A stretch of DNA of 64,000 nt from Macrosoma leucophasiata (lineage: Eukaryota > Arthropoda > Insecta > Lepidoptera > Hedylidae): contig JAWQUS010000020.1 in NCBI GenBank assembly GCA_036365455.1, forward strand, positions 1,337,001 through 1,401,000, written 5' to 3'. A model generated the notes under the pieces. The model made no database searches. It had not been told where the DNA came from and saw nothing but the letters and a program-made list of their open reading frames with translations. The translations under genes were made by a program, and so were the position numbers. Positions 1-9,498 of the stretch are shown here, piece after piece. Position 1 is the stretch's first letter. Every line of letters starts with the position of its first letter.

Positions 1-282
1 TTTTATGTAATGGAATTGGCAAACAAGAATGCAGTTCACATTGATGTTAAGTGATGACTGCAGCCTAAAGACATCCACACAGAGACCAAGATCAAAATGC
101 AAATGCGTTACCACTGCTGAGGCCTAAGGTGTTATGCGTCTGTGCCGGAAATTACAGAGCCGTACATTACCACCTGACCGGAACACGATAGTGCTGAACA
201 CTACCATTTAGCGGCAAGTATATTAGGTAATGCGGTGGTGCATACGCCCGCGAACTCCTTCACTGGAGCTCTACCACCAGTA
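1..282 (-). repeat. RepA copy, near full length
   Basis: First of about 33 copies of the commonest repeat here. The A-rich end is cut by the window edge at position 1 and the 5' end (ACTGGTGGTAGAGC on the minus strand) lies at 282. The body holds a perfect 7-bp hairpin near the 5' end (GAGCTCC/GGAGCTC) in the best copies. Fixed 5' ends plus an A-rich 3' end suggest a SINE-like retroposon. The terminal stem-loop leaves a rolling-circle origin possible. Confidence 0.85.
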
Positions 283-362
283 TTCTACTGATAAACGTGT
301 ATGTATATTTATTTATTCTCAATAACATTCTTGATCAGCAATTTTTAAAGTTGTAAATAGTC

Positions 363-660
363 AACTGCCTCAGTAGCGTAGTGGTAGCAGGCCACTACTA
401 TTACGCTGGAGGTCCTGGGTTCGATTCCCGGATCGAGGACTATCAGAGATAACGGCTTAAAATCCTTTATCTCTGCTTCTATTGGGATTTTTCCATTTTC
501 TGGAAGTTTCCTAGTACCCCAGAGTTTGGTAATATGCCCGGAGATGGCAACAGGTTCGCCACCTGTTACATGGGCCAAAAACGTAACCGGCGAGTCGTGG
601 GTGTTTGCATGTATGATTGAATGCATGCATTTACCTCTGCCTACCCCTTCGGGGATTACT
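363..660 (+). repeat. SINE-D copy (tRNA-like head), 3' end lost
   Basis: A tRNA-like head at about 364-440 has an A box (TAGCGTAGTGGT) and a B box (GGTTCGATTCC), the internal RNA polymerase III promoter parts. A roughly 200-bp body shared with copies at 29224, 30717 and 44914 follows. The copy stops at the CTCTGCCTACCCC motif near its 3' end. Confidence 0.8.
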
Positions 661-683
661 AACCTTGGTTTAGTTAAACATAT

Positions 684-988
684 GTGTGTATATATGTATC
701 TTCACGATGGGTCCCTAACGGGGTAGGCAGAGAGTGTAGAGGGCCAGATATCCCGGTCCTGACATACCTCTCGTGCCTCATCTACTTTCATCATTCTTTT
801 CATACATGCACGCCGATTCCTAAGACTTTTGACCGCACCATCCGACAGAATTCGACCTATTTGGTCATGGTAAGTCAGTCTTGGTCTTCCTGGGCCTCTG
901 CAACCATGCACATTCGCATTGTATATCTGTTTAGTCATTCGCTCATTCGACATTCAATCTGAATGCCCGAACCATCGGAGCATAGTTT
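684..988 (-). pseudogene. LINE-Z 3' fragment (end of reverse-transcriptase ORF)
   Basis: The minus strand encodes the last ~85 residues of the LINE-Z ORF, including RMTKQIYNA, CRGPGRPRLTYHDQIG and RRACMKRMMKVDEAREVC. This carboxy-terminal region lies beyond the polymerase core. It ends in a GAAGATACATA tail at 684. The 5' side is truncated, the normal outcome of incomplete target-primed reverse transcription. Confidence 0.8.
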
Positions 989-1813
989 ATTACACAGTTA
1001 TTAATTTCTGACATATCTATCATTTCATTCTTGAAATCCCAAAAGATAAATAAACATTTTGACTCTGACTTGACTTTGAGTAATTTTGCTTTTCGCACAA
1101 TTATTGCCATCACTCGCATAGAAAATTAACCTTTTAGCTATTTTCAATCATAAAAATCTCTGCACATCAATTACTCTACACTCGCAAACATTTCCAACGT
1201 ATATCGATAGCAAATTAAACAGAGCAGGCGATCGTAGAGTGCGCAAATAAAACCTAAATTGATTTCACACTTGACGTTCGAATGTTTCCGCAATCATTTT
1301 AAACGCTTTTGTATTAATAGATTTTTTTTTCCATCGACTTGAAATGAATTTGAGAAAAAAAAATCTACGTATAATTTTTAAATAATAATATGCAAACGAA
1401 AAGTTTATTTATTATTTTGGATTACAAGAATCGTTATTGAGCTTATGTTACGTCACAATAATAATAACCATTTTTTTCCGTCAACGTGAATAATTTTGGG
1501 AAAAAATTATTACCTTAAAAATGTATACCGATATTAAATCAAAAAGTTTCACACAGACTTCACATTATTAATGACCGTTTTAAACTTTAACGAATAACAA
1601 TAGATAAAACATAGCATGTCAGTTTACAAATTATAAAAATGTATTATCAAGAAACGTGTCTCATTTCCTTTCTAACATACAGATAACGACGAGTTTAGAA
1701 AAAGAAAATGTGACATTCTTTATCATTCACTTGACTGGCAAGGCTCATATTTTGTTAGTAGGTAATCAATTCAAAAAACACCTTAGAACAATCATTTTTT
1801 AAATTATAATGAA
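989..1813. other. AT-rich stretch, nothing recognised
   Basis: There is no ORF with a recognisable family, no tRNA-like box pair and no clear terminal repeat. Several poly-A and poly-T runs are present. Confidence 0.6.
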
Positions 1814-1990
1814 CTAGCTGTTGACCGCAGATTCGCCCGCGTGGATGTCGCTTAAAAAGTAGCCTATGTTCTTTCTCAAAGTCAACTCTATCTCTGTACC
1901 AAATTTCATTAAAATCGGTTCAGTCGTATGGACGTGAAAAGGTAACAGACAGACAGACAGTGTTACTTTCGCATTTATAATATTATAGTA
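1814..1990 (-). mobile_element. Short Helitron-type element
   Basis: On the minus strand it starts near TACTATAATATTATAAATG and ends ...CAACAGCTAG followed by T, the lepidopteran non-autonomous Helitron end. A GC-rich terminal hairpin region (cgcgggcgaa...cggtcaac) precedes CTAG. It has no coding capacity. Confidence 0.65.
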
Positions 1991-2189
1991 GGGAAGTAGG
2001 GATTTTAAATAATAAAGTTCTTTTTTTTAAATTATAAATTGTGAAAAAAAACGACAAAAAAATTATAAAAATCTCATAGAACAGTATTTTAGAGTTCTGT
2101 GGCTGTACGTGACGTCATAAACATTATAATACGGTTTTTTCTACAAATCTCTTTTTCCACATCAATCATATTAAAGTGGCTTCCCACGA

Positions 2190-2400
2190 TTCCACCCACA
2201 TCTTTGCAACGTAAAACGTCGAATCTTGCTTCGCCCATATCCCTAATTTACATTCGGTACTGATACTGCTAGCGTTGCTGTATTTTCCCCAGATCATTGG
2301 TAAAGTCAGCAGAAAAAAACGAAGATGAGGCAGGTGGGCTACACCTCTGTAACGGATGCCGTAATGTTTAGCTCTTTTCCTTAAAAGCCTATTACACGAC
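2190..2400 (+). repeat. Repeat L, copy 1
   Basis: This matches the reverse complement of 10206-10400 along nearly its whole length (shared parts: ACGTAAAA, TTTACATTC, GAGGCAGGTGGG). No coding potential or family is recognised. The short minus-strand ORF across it is not conserved in the other copy. Confidence 0.6.
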
Positions 2401-2494
2401 ACGGTATTCAGGGTCCGGCAGAAAAAGTGGGCGTGGCCTCGCGCCGGGTTGCCGCTTATTACAATCCCGGGTCAACAGGGCCGACTCAGTCACA

Positions 2495-2702
2495 GTACAA
2501 ATATGAACAGTAAGGAAACTACGTACAAAACGATGACACGGCACAATCACACAAACATGCGCATCAACGAGGCCCCTTAGCGGTTCTCGCGCTGCTGCAG
2601 CTCCGAGTCACTCGCTACTCGAGCGTCGATGCGCAAGTTTGTGTGAGTGTGTCGTTTTGAACGTTTTGTAAGTAGTTTCCATACTGTTCATATTTGTACT
2701 GT
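2495..2702. repeat. Long imperfect inverted repeat (foldback)
   Basis: Arms at about 2495-2575 and 2620-2702 are reverse complements with scattered mismatches; both hold the CAGTACAAATATGAACAGTA motif or its complement. The ~45-bp spacer is GC-rich. It could be a foldback transposon or a hairpin-RNA source. The neighbouring sequence to 2760 also has short palindromes such as TTAGGGCCCTAA. Confidence 0.6.
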
Positions 2703-2934
2703 TAGGGTGTGTAGTTAGGGCGTTAGGCTGACCGGGCCGCTCCGGTTGTCCTAATTAGGGCCCTAACTCCCTAAATGTAATTACACTACCCCGACCCTTG
2801 CTATTGTACACTGAATACAAAACTTGGCGCTATAACACTTTTTCACAAACCGATCGCTTTTTAGCAAAAAAAATGGAAAGGAAAATTTTACTTTGACAGG
2901 TGTAATCTATGTTTACATTCAGCTTCCATAATTT

Positions 2935-3060
2935 CAGAGAGCGACTGGACTAATGATCCCCGTTGTCGAGGGTTCAAGTCCCGCATGCAGTAAAAATTTT
3001 CTTTCTATTTTCAGTTTCAAATATTTTACTCGCATGTGTTATAGCAAAAAATAAAATTAA
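2935..3060 (+). repeat. SINE-E variant copy
   Basis: The tRNA-like 3' half (GAGGGTTCAAGTCCCGC, a B box) is followed by the SINE-E tail (TTTTCTTTCTATTTTC, then CGCATGTGTTA). The head is incomplete, so this is a repeat and not a tRNA gene. Confidence 0.6.
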
Positions 3061-3638
3061 TTCCTAATAATTTTCGAGTAAGGTGTCATATGGACGGACG
3101 GAAAGCCATTCACATCGGACGGACGGACATTCACATCAAAGCCTAACAGACAGACGGACATACTTATTAACATTATTCTAAATTCATCTCGTTCTTATAT
3201 CGTTTTAACACCGTACTTCATAATTTTAATTATTCTGAAAAATGCGAGGTCGTACAACAAGGGCAGGCAACCCATAAATCGCCCGTAACACTTGATTACG
3301 CGGCGGTACCTGACTAGTTAAGTACATTCACGCAGACAATATTTATGGAGCATTCTTTGCATAAGCAAGCTTAAGGTTTGTACAGTGATATTATTATGTA
3401 AATGGTGTTTAAAGTAATGTAAAAGTTTATTGGTATGCTTTAATATGTACTGGGGTAGAGTGAGCAATGAGAATTTCGTTTGGAGAAATTTGCGAATTCA
3501 GCGTTGGTTTCTTAGTAAAAGAAACAGTAGTAGTTCATAATGATGAATATAATGACTTCTTAAAAGTAATGCCAATTTTTTCTCGTATTGCATTATTATT
3601 TAATGCCTTTATTATTATTTATTATTGAATTATTATTA
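3061..3638. other. No gene; GACGGAC-rich and ATT-rich tracts
   Basis: Short GACGGAC repeats lie at about 3090-3155 and an ATT-rich tract at 3580-3640. Nothing else is recognised. Confidence 0.5.
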
Positions 3639-3697
3639 TTATTATTATTGAATACTGACGTACCTTTAGAAGGTACGTCAGTATTCAATAATAATAA
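3639..3697. repeat. Perfect 28-bp hairpin
   Basis: Positions 3639-3666 and 3670-3697 are exact reverse complements around a 3-nt loop (TAG). It abuts the ATT tail of the SINE-F copy that follows, so it may be a rearranged insertion junction. Confidence 0.8.
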
Positions 3698-3975
3698 AGG
3701 CAACCCATTGTACGTCCTACTGCTGGGCAGGAGTCTCTCCCCTTTTTGGGGGGAGGCCTTGAGCTTACTCCACCACGCTACTCCAATGCGGGTTGGTGGA
3801 GATACGGTTTAGTGGCCAACCTGTTGTCGGATGTTTTCAAACCGCCCAAAAGGCCTCCGACAAGGTTTAACGACTGCTATCTATCGATAGCAACCGGGAC
3901 CGACGGCTTAACGTGCCCTCCGAAGCAAGAAAAACGCGCATTTAAATTTGCCACTAGTCACCCATGGCCGCAAAC
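3698..3975 (-). repeat. SINE-F copy, 5S-like head truncated
   Basis: On the minus strand the body runs from the head remnant near 3975 to the GCCCAGCAGTAGGACGTAC-type tail. Only the last few bases of the 5S-like part (GGGTGAC) remain. An (ATT)n tail continues into the hairpin on the left. Confidence 0.75.
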
Positions 3976-4202
3976 CTACCTAATAATGTTCTTAAATATT
4001 TGCAAGCTCTTTGAAATGAAACAGTTTTTCGGATTCATCTCGCGTATATATTATTATACTAAAATAACTAAAATGATTATTCTATTAAATGAATGTGTAT
4101 ATGTGCACGTAAACACAAAAATAACTTATACTGCAGCTGTAATATTTATTACAACTATAAATAAATATTTCTTGCCGTAATAAGATAAATATATAATAAT
4201 AA

Positions 4203-4352
4203 CCCCCTTATTCATAAGCGTACATTAGATACGTTTAAGCTATAGAATGCTTTGTCTTCGTCAGTTGCATTGTCAAATATGCAAAAGAGATAGAAAAAGA
4301 GAAAGGACAGATTAGCAACACTTTAGTTAAAATACGCTTATGAATAAGGGGC
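4203..4352. mobile_element. MITE-K copy 1, PIF/Harbinger-like
   Basis: A 150-bp element with ~19-bp terminal inverted repeats (CCCCTTATTCATAAGCGTA) and no ORF. It is flanked by TAA on both sides (4200-4202 and 4353-4355). A 3-bp TWA target duplication is typical of PIF/Harbinger MITEs. Confidence 0.75.
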
Positions 4353-4355
4353 TAA

Positions 4356-5315
4356 ATCCTAAGTAATAAAAAAGTATATTAATACAAAGTATTATCATAA
4401 TAAAATCCACCCAGCAGAATGATAGTTTTGTGTGAATCTCCGAAAAACATTACCCCTATAAAATAAGTTACACCTGTGCCAACTAGAGACAACGTTTATT
4501 TGATATATTGGAGGAATAACAGGCGTCTCTTTCTGTCGTTGTCATTTATTATTGTCGTCTCTTTCCAAACTTATTGTGAGTGCCAAAATAATTTGGCTGT
4601 GGCGTCGTTCTACGTGAATGTCGGTATATCACTGCTTCAATATTTATGAAGAATTAGCTACCGGTTCCGGCTTTGCACGGATATTAATCTTTTTAGGAGA
4701 CTAATTTCGTCATATGTACGGTGTTTTCATAGGGTGATTTTGATTTGTGGTCATGTAACTCTGCAACAATACGTCAGCGTATTTCGACCCAATTCATAAA
4801 ATACCTTAATTAAATATGAAGATAAGTACCTTTCACACCATGCATACATTTCTTTCTTAATGATTTTTATCGATTTTGATTAAAATACGTTTACACTCAC
4901 CAGCTGCAAAAGTGCATAATATTAGGTACTCCTACGTATCTAGCACAGTGAATACTAAAAACTATATGAATATTAAAACAAAGAATCTTTTAGCAGCCGT
5001 ATTCCACCTGCATATGCACATTGTCGTTATAATTAAAAAAGATACGAGAACGTGGTACGAAAAAATGCGAGCCGTATTAAGCGCAGAATAATCATATTTT
5101 TATTTACCGTCCAGTTTTCCACTGAATTTATGTCAAGTGAGCTCGTTCAGTACGAGTGCGACGCCTCTGTGTTGCACCTACTCTTTGTTAAATATAAGCA
5201 CTTGATGCTATTAATGTTCATATTTTTTATTAAATGCAATAATATTCTGAAAAAAAAAGTGTGATATCTTAATTTTTTATTCTCGACCGAAAAAGAAAAT
5301 GTTAAGAGTATCATA
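4356..5315. other. No gene recognised
   Basis: AT-rich. Short ORFs here show no family resemblance, no conserved motif and no splice context. Confidence 0.55.
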
Positions 5316-5530
5316 TTATCTAAAAGAAAAAACGGGACCCTTATAAGATCACCCGTGTATCAGTCTGTCTGTGTATCACAGCCGATTTTAACAGAAATTA
5401 CTGGACTGATTGAGTTGAAAGAATCATGGCAAGTTTCGTACATTGATTTGTACAAAAAAAGTTAGAAAAAGGTACAAGGTAAAACGGATTAGAAATTTTA
5501 CCTACAGAACCTAAAGAACATTTTCTGGTA
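5316..5530 (+). repeat. Fragment of the GGGTTCCGTA-type repeat
   Basis: It shares GACCCTTATAAGATCAC, CTGTCTGTGT, CACAGCC and GATTGAGTTGAAA-like stretches with the larger copy at 46935-47570. It is diverged and lacks both ends. Confidence 0.5.
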
Positions 5531-5881
5531 TGTAAATTATTTTTAAATCACCGGAATAAAAATCGTCTTTCCTAACAACAGTAGAAGCACTCCATACTAA
5601 AGTTCAATTTCAAACGTTTTATTCCGGACAGAGAGTTTTATTTATCTGCCGCTCAACATTTTTTACCTACACCGTAAGGGACTTGGCGTCAAGATACATA
5701 CATACATAATCTACAATCTATCTATCTGTCTCTTACACCATCAAACCGTTGAGCTCAAAGTGACGAGAATCAATATGAAAGTAGTTTGAACCCTTAAAGT
5801 GGCCCTTTTTGAGGTTTTTGTGTTTTCTGTTAGTCATTTAGTCACTCAATCACTCAAACAGTAACGGAAGAGTTTTATATA

Positions 5882-6243
5882 TATAAGTCTGTTTTACTAC
5901 ATGAAAGAAATAAACCTTGTGTTGCTGTAAAGAAGATTTATTGTTAGTTTTTTTTATACAGAGACTATTTTATTTAGGTAATATAAAACAATATGAACTC
6001 AAACCTGTAAAGAAGAAACGACAATGAAAGTTTATTCTTTCACTTTTAAAACATAAAATAATATAATATTAAAATTTTCATTGATTATCCAATTGTCAAT
6101 CAACTCATATTTAAATCTGTCATCTGACATTCTGAATTCGTTTCTTCTTTAAAATCAGACAATTAAAAAGTTAAAAACTATAACCAAACTTCATGGTAAG
6201 TAAACACACAGAGTGCGAAGAAAGAAATAGTATTTCTTTACAT
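5882..6243 (-). repeat. 3' LTR of the young gypsy element
   Basis: Same length and sequence as 9499-9860 except for one substitution. The boundary is ambiguous by up to 8 bp: a TG...CA frame would give 5890-6242, but TATAAGTC before it is also shared, and the longer version gives the ATATA duplication. Confidence 0.85.
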
Positions 6244-6260
6244 CTCCCCCCATGGGGAAG
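6244..6260 (-). promoter_or_regulatory. Polypurine-tract candidate
   Basis: On the minus strand CATGGGGGGAG lies directly before the 3' LTR, where the plus-strand DNA primer of an LTR retroelement is expected. Confidence 0.6.
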
Positions 6261-6279
6261 AAAATTCACCCGTGAATTT

Positions 6280-8346
6280 TCACTCCAGTTCTCCATTTGA
6301 TACTTGCACATTCTCATCCTCTGTTATCTGTACTGGAATTAGTTTTGTGATATGAAAAAGATTTGACTCTGTTTTTCTATGTCCTGTATCTATCTCGTAA
6401 ATTGTATTAGATTTCTTTTTAATTATTTTATATGGTCCAATTCTCAATTCATCTAGCTTTTTCCTATTTAGTTTATTCCCATTTTCTATATATACTAGAT
6501 CTCCCACACTGAATTCTCTTTGTTTTCTATTCCTATCATACCTCATTTTGTTATAGTAATGTGATTTCAAGGTATTATTAAGCGCTGTTTTCTTATCTCC
6601 GATCCAGTCACTATTTATACCTCCTTGTTGTAGTTCTTTTGGTAAAACCTTAACATCTGTTCCGTATAGCAAATAACATGGTGCATAGCCAGTTACTGAG
6701 TGGTTAGTCTGATTGTATTTTTCTACACATTCATGTGCTATTGTAGTCCACGCTCTGTTTTCTCCGTCTTCATTGATTTTGCATCTAATTTTGTTAACTA
6801 TCGTTTGATTCAACCTTTCATTTAGGCCATTAGAAAACGGTGCATTCACTGCTGTAAAAATTATTGTTATTTGTTTGTCAGTAAGGAACTTCTTGAATTC
6901 TTTAGAGTTTATTCCTGGATACTGGTCGGTAAGGAGCATCCCAATCTCTTCGGTTTCAGCGACCTTATTTATTAGCTTTATAAAGTCATGTGCACCCTGG
7001 GTTTTTGATGTTATAATAAATGCATATCTAGTGAAGTGGTCCACTAAAAGATGTATGTATTTCTTGGTTGATCTAGAACCACCAAAACCTCCAATTGTGT
7101 CTATTGATACTATTTCAAAGGGTCTTGTCGCTGGGCCTAAATATGACATTAATCCGTATTTGTGTTGTCCTCTTGTTTTGTTTTTTATGCAAATTTCACA
7201 ATTCCTACAAACATTTTTAATATTTTTCGTTAATTTTTTTGTTGCGTACAGTGAACTAATAGTCGTTAGCATTTGTCCCACTCCAATGTGACATAGATCT
7301 TCATGTATTCGCTTTATAAATTTAATACTGAATTCTTCTGTTATTATTATTTTCTCTTTGTTCCTAATTCTTTTGAAGTATAAATTGTGTTTTTTGATTA
7401 TTTTATTATTGTTTCTCTGTATTTCTTTATTTTGATTCTGATCTATTACAATATCTTCTAATGTAATTAAGTTCACAACTTTCAGTTGTTCTTCTAGATT
7501 ATCCTCTGGTTCTAATACAGGATTCCGACTTAAACAGTCCGCTTCTAAATTATCTTTTCCAGGGGAATATTTGATTTTGAAATCATATTGTGAAAGGTAA
7601 TAAGTCAAATCACCTAGTTCTTCGTCTGTTCTAGCTTTTAAGTTCATGTTTTCTAATGGTTTATGGTCTGTGTAGACTGTAAACGATTTACCTATCAGCC
7701 AGTACTGCCAATATCTTAGTGCTTCTTTAATAGCTAAGCATTCTAAATATATTGCCTTTTTCTTCTTTTGCGCTCCATTCAGTTTTTTTGAAAAATAGGC
7801 TACTGGTTTTTCTTTACCATCTAGTTGTACTTGTTTTAAAATTGCTCCAACACCCAGCAGAGAACCATCAGTATAAATATTTATTGGTAGATTTTGATCA
7901 TAAATTTCTAGTATTGGCTGTGAACACAAGAGACTCTTTATTTTTTCACCTTCGTCTATCTTTTTCTCCATTTTTTTACTATTCTTTTCATGTAAGTATT
8001 GTTTCTGAGTTATTTTTAACTCCTCATTTTGTACTAGCTTGTATTTCTTTATCATATCTAATCCTATTAAGAAATCATATCTGAATTTGTGTTCGTCAAT
8101 GATGTACACATCCACATTTTCTTCTATTTCAAAAATTTTTATTTTTAAATTTGTCAAACCACTTGTTTTTTGGACACCATTAATTGTTACTATATTTTCT
8201 TCATTCGAGTTATGTCCTTTTGTATTTAGTTTTAGTAATTTGGAATTAATTAGAGATACATTTGAACCTGAATCGTATACTCCATAAATTTCTAATTTAT
8301 TATTTAACAGTAGTTTGATCTTAATTAATGGTGTCACTACTAGTTT
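6280..8346 (-). CDS. Pol polyprotein: protease, RNase H, integrase (no RT)
   Basis: About 688 residues, read in the -1 frame after gag; no independent ATG is needed. Counting from the GTG at 8337: aspartic protease DSG at 22-24; RNase H with Asp158, Glu200, Asp225 and Asp268; integrase zinc domain His346/His351/Cys381/Cys384; catalytic Asp414, Asp472 and Glu508 with exactly 35 residues between the last two (DD35E). The expected ~300-residue reverse transcriptase between protease and RNase H is absent: a Lys/Glu-rich linker at about 105-136 joins LLCSQPILE directly. The frame has no stops. It would cleave Gag, degrade RNA in hybrids and integrate DNA in the nucleus, but cannot itself copy RNA. 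Confidence 0.9.
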   Translation of the reverse strand, partial: KLVVTPLIKIKLLLNNKLEIYGVYDSGSNVSLINSKLLKLNTKGHNSNEENIVTINGVQKTSGLTNLKIKIFEIEENVDVYIIDEHKFRYDFLIGLDMIKKYKLVQNEELKITQKQYLHEKNSKKMEKKIDEGEKIKSLLCSQPILEIYDQNLPINIYTDGSLLGVGAILKQVQLDGKEKPVAYFSKKLNGAQKKKKAIYLECLAIKEALRYWQYWLIGKSFTVYTDHKPLENMNLKARTDEELGDLTYYLSQYDFKIKYSPGKDNLEADCLSRNPVLEPEDNLEEQLKVVNLITLEDIVIDQNQNKEIQRNNNKIIKKHNLYFKRIRNKEKIIITEEFSIKFIKRIHEDLCHIGVGQMLTTISSLYATKKLTKNIKNVCRNCEICIKNKTRGQHKYGLMSYLGPATRPFEIVSIDTIGGFGGSRSTKKYIHLLVDHFTRYAFIITSKTQGAHDFIKLINKVAETEEIGMLLTDQYPGINSKEFKKFLTDKQITIIFTAVNAPFSNGLNERLNQTIVNKIRCKINEDGENRAWTTIAHECVEKYNQTNHSVTGYAPCYLLYGTDVKVLPKELQQGGINSDWIGDKKTALNNTLKSHYYNKMRYDRNRKQREFSVGDLVYIENGNKLNRKKLDELRIGPYKIIKKKSNTIYEIDTGHRKTESNLFHITKLIPVQITEDENVQVSNGELE

Positions 8347-9473
8347 TTTTGTTCTGTTTTATTTAACTCTGCTTCAATCACTGAATTATTTACATGTTTA
8401 ATATATCTTTTATTTAATTTATCATCTTCTCTAACTCTAAACCAGCATGCAGCTTCGGAATGATAGCGAACCCCTTTATTTAATTTTACGCATATTTTGC
8501 ATGGATAACGTCCTTCATTTGTAATATTTATCCTTTGATTTTCATACTTTCTGTACGTTCCATTCCTATTTTTATTTACCAAATGTTCATACTTTCTCAC
8601 CTCATTGAATAAACATACTATATCGTTCATTGCTTCTCTATTTATCTTCTCTAATACAAAACCTGGCAAACCTACCGCTATCAGATCCACCAGTGTACCT
8701 GTATCAATTGAATTTCTCATGTCCAATAAAAGTTTTTCCTTTTTAATGGCATAGTCCACTAATGAACCATCCTTATATTTAAATAACAATGCATAGGTCA
8801 CTTGGTTCCAGTTTTGGTTTGCAAATGACTCGCACAACTTTTCTTTCCAAACTATCCACTCTGAGTTGAGTGTTAATTTTATAATCATTGAGCTGTACCA
8901 ATCAACACAACTTTTATCCATAAATAGTCGGAGAATCTCAATTTTTTGTTCATCTTTCATAATACCGAAGCGAGAACATTCTCTCTCAAAAATGTCAATC
9001 CATTGCCTTGCATTCGAGTTTTTGCTCGTAAATTTCTCAATCACAAACTTCTCTGCGACATATTTCAGATTCTGTTTTTTTAAATCATGTGTATTTTCTA
9101 TTAACTTTGTAAACATTTCTTCCAATAAATTCGAATCTCTAATTTGTTCTTCAGATGCTCGGTTATGTTCAATTTCCTCCAGATATTGTTCTCCAAATTG
9201 TAAGTTACCATCAGCATCTATGTAAATTTCTCGTAATTTATCTGTCATAGTTATCCAAACTCTTCGTGTCTGATGTCTTTTCTTTAAACTATTTTTTACT
9301 TTGTTGTACACAGCTGTCTCAATTAATTCTTCGTGAAATCCAACAGACTGTAATTCCTCTGGTATAGCAAATTTTTTTTCATCTTTAGTGATTGAGGTTA
9401 CACAACAAATATTAGATTTTCCATCATTCGCCGGTAAAATCGTGAATTCAAAACGTAACTGCTCCATTTGCAT
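8340..9473 (-). CDS. Gag structural protein
   Basis: 377 residues from ATG 9471-9473 to TAG. The middle third has the capsid-like pattern of retrotransposon Gags (about residues 150-250, with ARQWIDIFE and VDWYSSM). Near the carboxy end sits a zinc motif Cys325-X2-Cys328-X9-His338-X4-Cys343, not the usual CCHC spacing. Gag would package the element RNA in cytoplasmic particles. Only 25 nt separate the LTR from the start codon, unusually short. The frame is intact, as expected for a recent insertion. Confidence 0.85.
   Translation of the reverse strand: MQMEQLRFEFTILPANDGKSNICCVTSITKDEKKFAIPEELQSVGFHEELIETAVYNKVKNSLKKRHQTRRVWITMTDKLREIYIDADGNLQFGEQYLEEIEHNRASEEQIRDSNLLEEMFTKLIENTHDLKKQNLKYVAEKFVIEKFTSKNSNARQWIDIFERECSRFGIMKDEQKIEILRLFMDKSCVDWYSSMIIKLTLNSEWIVWKEKLCESFANQNWNQVTYALLFKYKDGSLVDYAIKKEKLLLDMRNSIDTGTLVDLIAVGLPGFVLEKINREAMNDIVCLFNEVRKYEHLVNKNRNGTYRKYENQRINITNEGRYPCKICVKLNKGVRYHSEAACWFRVREDDKLNKRYIKHVNNSVIEAELNKTEQKN
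8343..8349 (-). promoter_or_regulatory. -1 ribosomal frameshift site A AAA AAC
   Basis: The last sense codons of gag are CAA AAA AAC, followed by TAG TAG TGA. The heptamer A AAA AAC is a canonical retroviral slippery sequence, and a one-base backward slip enters the pol frame (CTA GTA GTG ACA) just ahead of the protease. I did not fold a downstream pseudoknot. Confidence 0.85.
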
Positions 9474-9498
9474 CTTTTTATAAACAAAATTGTCGTTT

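Noticed and set aside
364..440. tRNA gene at the SINE-D head (and at SINE-E and SINE-M heads)
   Set aside because: A and B boxes are present, but no consistent cloverleaf or anticodon arm, and the transcript continues into a repeat body with target duplications.
5890..6242. LTR boundaries set by TG...CA
   Set aside because: TATAAGTC before the TG is also shared by both LTRs, and only the longer boundary gives matching 5-bp flanks (ATATA).
6875..8287. Plus-strand ORFs of 138, 110 and 82 codons
   Set aside because: Antisense shadows of the pol frame (6280-8346), without family resemblance.
8866..9225. Plus-strand 119-codon ORF
   Set aside because: Antisense shadow of gag.
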